Shown here piece after piece: positions 5,248 to 7,130 of a stretch of 7,130 nucleotides of DNA. A program made the translations under genes and the position numbers. The notes beneath the pieces are model-generated. The model did no database searches, was not told the origin of the DNA, and saw only the letters and a program-made list of their open reading frames with translations. The stretch's first letter is position 1, and each line of letters opens with the position of its first letter. The stretch is from Kangiella sp. (GTDB taxonomy: Bacteria; Pseudomonadota; Gammaproteobacteria; Enterobacterales; Kangiellaceae): contig JAPHRL010000036.1 of NCBI GenBank assembly GCA_026195755.1, positions 1 to 7,130 of the forward strand. Direction: 5' to 3'.

Positions 5248-5263
5248 GCTACCCCAAGGTAGC
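5248..5263 (+). promoter_or_regulatory. Hairpin just upstream of the pheT ribosome-binding site
   Basis: GCTACC (5248–5253) and GGTAGC (5258–5263) form a perfect 6-bp stem with loop CCAA. The stem ends 5 bases before the AGG of the pheT ribosome site and 17 bases before the ATG. There is no T-run after it, so it is not a terminator for pheT-sense RNA. It may protect the mRNA or influence pheT translation. The pairing is clear; the role is not known. Confidence 0.5.
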
Positions 5264-5280
5264 AAACTAGGTAAAGCATT

Positions 5281-7130
5281 ATGAAATTCAGTGAAAAGTG
5301 GTTACGAGAGTGGGTAAACCCTGAAATTTCTACTCAAGAATTAGTAGAAAAATTAACAATGGCTGGCCTGGAAGTTGATGGTTTTGAATACCTAGGCAAC
5401 AAATTCTCCGGCGTTGTGGTCGGTGAAATCGTAGAAGCCGAACAACACCCAGACGCCGATAAACTGCGCGTCTGCAAAGTCTCGGTCGGTTCAGCCAGTG
5501 ACGAAGACCTACAAATCATCTGTGGTGCGCCTAACGCTCGCGCAGGCATTAAAGTCGCGGTCGCCATGATTGGCGCGGTCTTACCGGGCGACTTCAAAAT
5601 CAAAAAAGCCAAGCTGCGCGGCGTTGCCTCTCATGGCATGTTGTGTTCATCAACTGAACTTGAGATTGGCGAAGATGGCGACGGCATTGTTGAGCTGGAT
5701 AGCCAGGCGCCACTCGGCCAGGACCTAAAAGATTATTTCGACCTTAATGACCATGTTATCGAAGTGGATCTGACGCCGAACCGTGGCGATTGCTTAGGCG
5801 TTCGTGGCATCGCGCGTGAGGTGGGTGTGTTAACCCAAACCGCGGTCACCGAGCACAAACCTCAGGCATTGACGCCTGAAATCAGCGACACGCTGCCGAT
5901 TAAACTATCTGCCCCGCAAGCCTGCCCACGTTACCTTGGTCGCATCATCAAAGGCATCAACCCACAGGCCAAAACGCCTGATTGGATGGTTAAATACATC
6001 GAGCGCTCAGGCGTTCGTGCCATCGACCCAGTGGTTGACGTGACTAACTTCGTATTGCTGGAACTGGGTCATCCAATGCATGCGTTCGACCTTAAACAAA
6101 TCGAAGGCGGCATCGACGTTCGTATGGCGAAGCAGGGCGAGAAACTAACCTTGCTAGACGGCCAGGAAGTCGAACTGACTGACGACACTCTATTAATCGC
6201 AGACCACAACAAGCCATTGGCGATTGCTGGCGTAATGGGCGGCGAACATTCAGGCATCAACAGCGAAACTGACAACATCTTCCTCGAAAGTGCCTACTTC
6301 GACCCGATTGCCATTGCCGGTCGCGCACGCCAATACGGCCTGCACACAGACGCATCACATCGCTACGAGCGTGGAGTTGACTTTGAATTGCAACGCACCG
6401 CCATGGAGCGCGCTACTGAGCTTCTACTAGAGATCGTAGGCGGTCAGCCGGGCGATATCATTGAAGCGGTTGATCACGACGCCATGCCAACTAAGCGCCA
6501 CCTGCGCTTGCGTCGTCAGCGCATCGAGCGCGTTGTCGGCTTCCCATTCGCCGATGATCAGGTTGAAGACATCCTGACTCGCCTTGGCCTCAAACTCACC
6601 GCTAACGCAGACGGTTGGGACGTGGTGGTGCCAAGCTTCCGCTTCGACATCGACAACGAAGAAAGCCTGATTGAAGAGCTGGTGCGCGTTTACGGCTACA
6701 ACAAGCTACCGAGCCGCAAGCCACAGGCCGAAATGGCCATGTTCGACCAGCCGGAAAACCGCGTCTGGAAAAACGACATGCGCGACGTACTGGTCAAGCG
6801 CGGCTATCAGGAAGTCATCACCTACAGCTTCGTTGAGCCAGAGTTCCAATTACAACTGCACCCGGGCATTGAGCCATTGCCGCTGATGAACCCGATTTCC
6901 AGCGAAATGGCGGTCATGCGCACCAACTTATTGCCGGGCCTGGTGCAAACCGCAAAATTCAACATCAACCGCCAACAGAACCGCATCCGCATCTTCGAAC
7001 TCGGCTTGCGCTTCATCAACTCCGGCGACACGCTAGAGCAGATCCCAACCATTGCCGGTCTGGTCTGCGGCCTGCGTAACAAAGAAAGCTGGAACACTGA
7101 TGGCGAGAAGGTTGATTTCTACGACCTCAA
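5281..7130 (+). CDS. pheT: Phenylalanine–tRNA ligase beta subunit (5' part, runs off the right edge)
   Basis: Beta subunit of PheRS, which binds tRNA-Phe and hydrolyses mischarged Tyr-tRNA-Phe. The frame is open from the ATG at 5281 to the edge: 616 complete codons of about 795 expected, with no stop or frameshift. It starts MKFSEKWLREWVNPEIS, the standard beta N-terminus. An EMAP-type tRNA-binding domain spans about 39–148 (GVVVGEIVEAEQHPDADKLRV at 44–64). The B3/B4 editing domain follows, with key residues visible as H267 (PMHAFD), E336 (LESAYF), T356 and A358 (HTDASHRYERG), each offset by +2 from E. coli H265, E334, T354 and A356. The B5 domain (about 401–476) and the start of the catalytic-like core (RGYQEVITYSFVEP, 507–520) are present. 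The rest of that core and the C-terminal FDX-ACB anticodon-binding domain lie outside. Start support is a weak AGG 9 bases upstream. It probably shares a transcript with pheS despite the REP array. Confidence 0.97.
   Translation, partial: MKFSEKWLREWVNPEISTQELVEKLTMAGLEVDGFEYLGNKFSGVVVGEIVEAEQHPDADKLRVCKVSVGSASDEDLQIICGAPNARAGIKVAVAMIGAVLPGDFKIKKAKLRGVASHGMLCSSTELEIGEDGDGIVELDSQAPLGQDLKDYFDLNDHVIEVDLTPNRGDCLGVRGIAREVGVLTQTAVTEHKPQALTPEISDTLPIKLSAPQACPRYLGRIIKGINPQAKTPDWMVKYIERSGVRAIDPVVDVTNFVLLELGHPMHAFDLKQIEGGIDVRMAKQGEKLTLLDGQEVELTDDTLLIADHNKPLAIAGVMGGEHSGINSETDNIFLESAYFDPIAIAGRARQYGLHTDASHRYERGVDFELQRTAMERATELLLEIVGGQPGDIIEAVDHDAMPTKRHLRLRRQRIERVVGFPFADDQVEDILTRLGLKLTANADGWDVVVPSFRFDIDNEESLIEELVRVYGYNKLPSRKPQAEMAMFDQPENRVWKNDMRDVLVKRGYQEVITYSFVEPEFQLQLHPGIEPLPLMNPISSEMAVMRTNLLPGLVQTAKFNINRQQNRIRIFELGLRFINSGDTLEQIPTIAGLVCGLRNKESWNTDGEKVDFYDL

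Larger units (their letters stand above)
4989..5280 (+). repeat. REP/BIME-like array between pheS and pheT
   Basis: This 292-bp gap contains no gene. It holds four clear 24-base palindromes starting GTAGGGRCAA and ending TGYCC: 5055–5078, 5098–5121, 5147–5170 and 5190–5213. A fifth, rearranged unit occupies 4993–5035. All point the same way. Each can fold as a hairpin; the one at 5098–5121 has a perfect 9-bp stem (5102–5110/5113–5121). A 5' GTAG foot with an adjacent imperfect palindrome is the signature of REP elements mobilised by RAYT (TnpA-REP) transposases. No RAYT gene is in the window. After the array comes A/T-rich sequence, a GCTACC/GGTAGC hairpin (5248–5263) and a weak AGG ribosome site at 5269–5271. 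Confidence 0.85.

Overview
The window is a classic gammaproteobacterial translation-gene cluster: thrS – infC – rpmI – rplT – pheS – pheT, all on the + strand, in the order known from E. coli. All six products align closely with the E. coli proteins as I remember them. PheS, however, carries a four-cysteine insertion that the enteric proteins lack. Together with the moderate GC content and the REP array, this points to a non-enteric marine-type gammaproteobacterium. A Kangiella-like or other Oceanospirillales-like lineage is a guess that the sequence alone cannot settle.

Layout. Positions 1–247 hold the 5' part of a divergent minus-strand gene for a GFA/CENP-V-type zinc protein. Positions 248–523 form a long thrS leader with a hairpin that imitates a tRNA-Thr anticodon arm. 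thrS (524–2443) is followed after 25 bp by infC, whose real start is a non-AUG codon, best read as AUC at 2469. Positions 3003–3156 are a structured leader ahead of rpmI. It has what looks like an L20-type long-range pseudoknot, in which a loop at the infC 3' end pairs with the rpmI ribosome-binding region. rpmI and rplT are tightly linked. A strong intrinsic terminator follows rplT, and a separate promoter for pheS lies beyond it. pheS and pheT are separated by 292 bp filled mostly by a tandem array of GTAG-headed REP palindromes. pheT runs off the right edge after 616 codons.

How the genes work together. ThrRS and PheRS (alpha from pheS, beta from pheT) charge tRNAs, IF3 polices initiation, and L35/L20 are early-assembling 50S proteins. 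The sequence suggests that each unit senses its own product: ThrRS through tRNA mimicry at its mRNA, IF3 through its own non-AUG start codon, and L20 through rRNA mimicry in the rpmI leader. The rplT–pheS junction has a terminator that may be an attenuator. These regulatory calls rest on base pairing and motif position read by eye and on E. coli precedent. No covariation or expression data were available.

I see no insertion sequence, CRISPR, tRNA or rRNA gene, and no unknown gene system. The most unusual parts are the regulatory RNA elements and the REP array inside the pheST operon.
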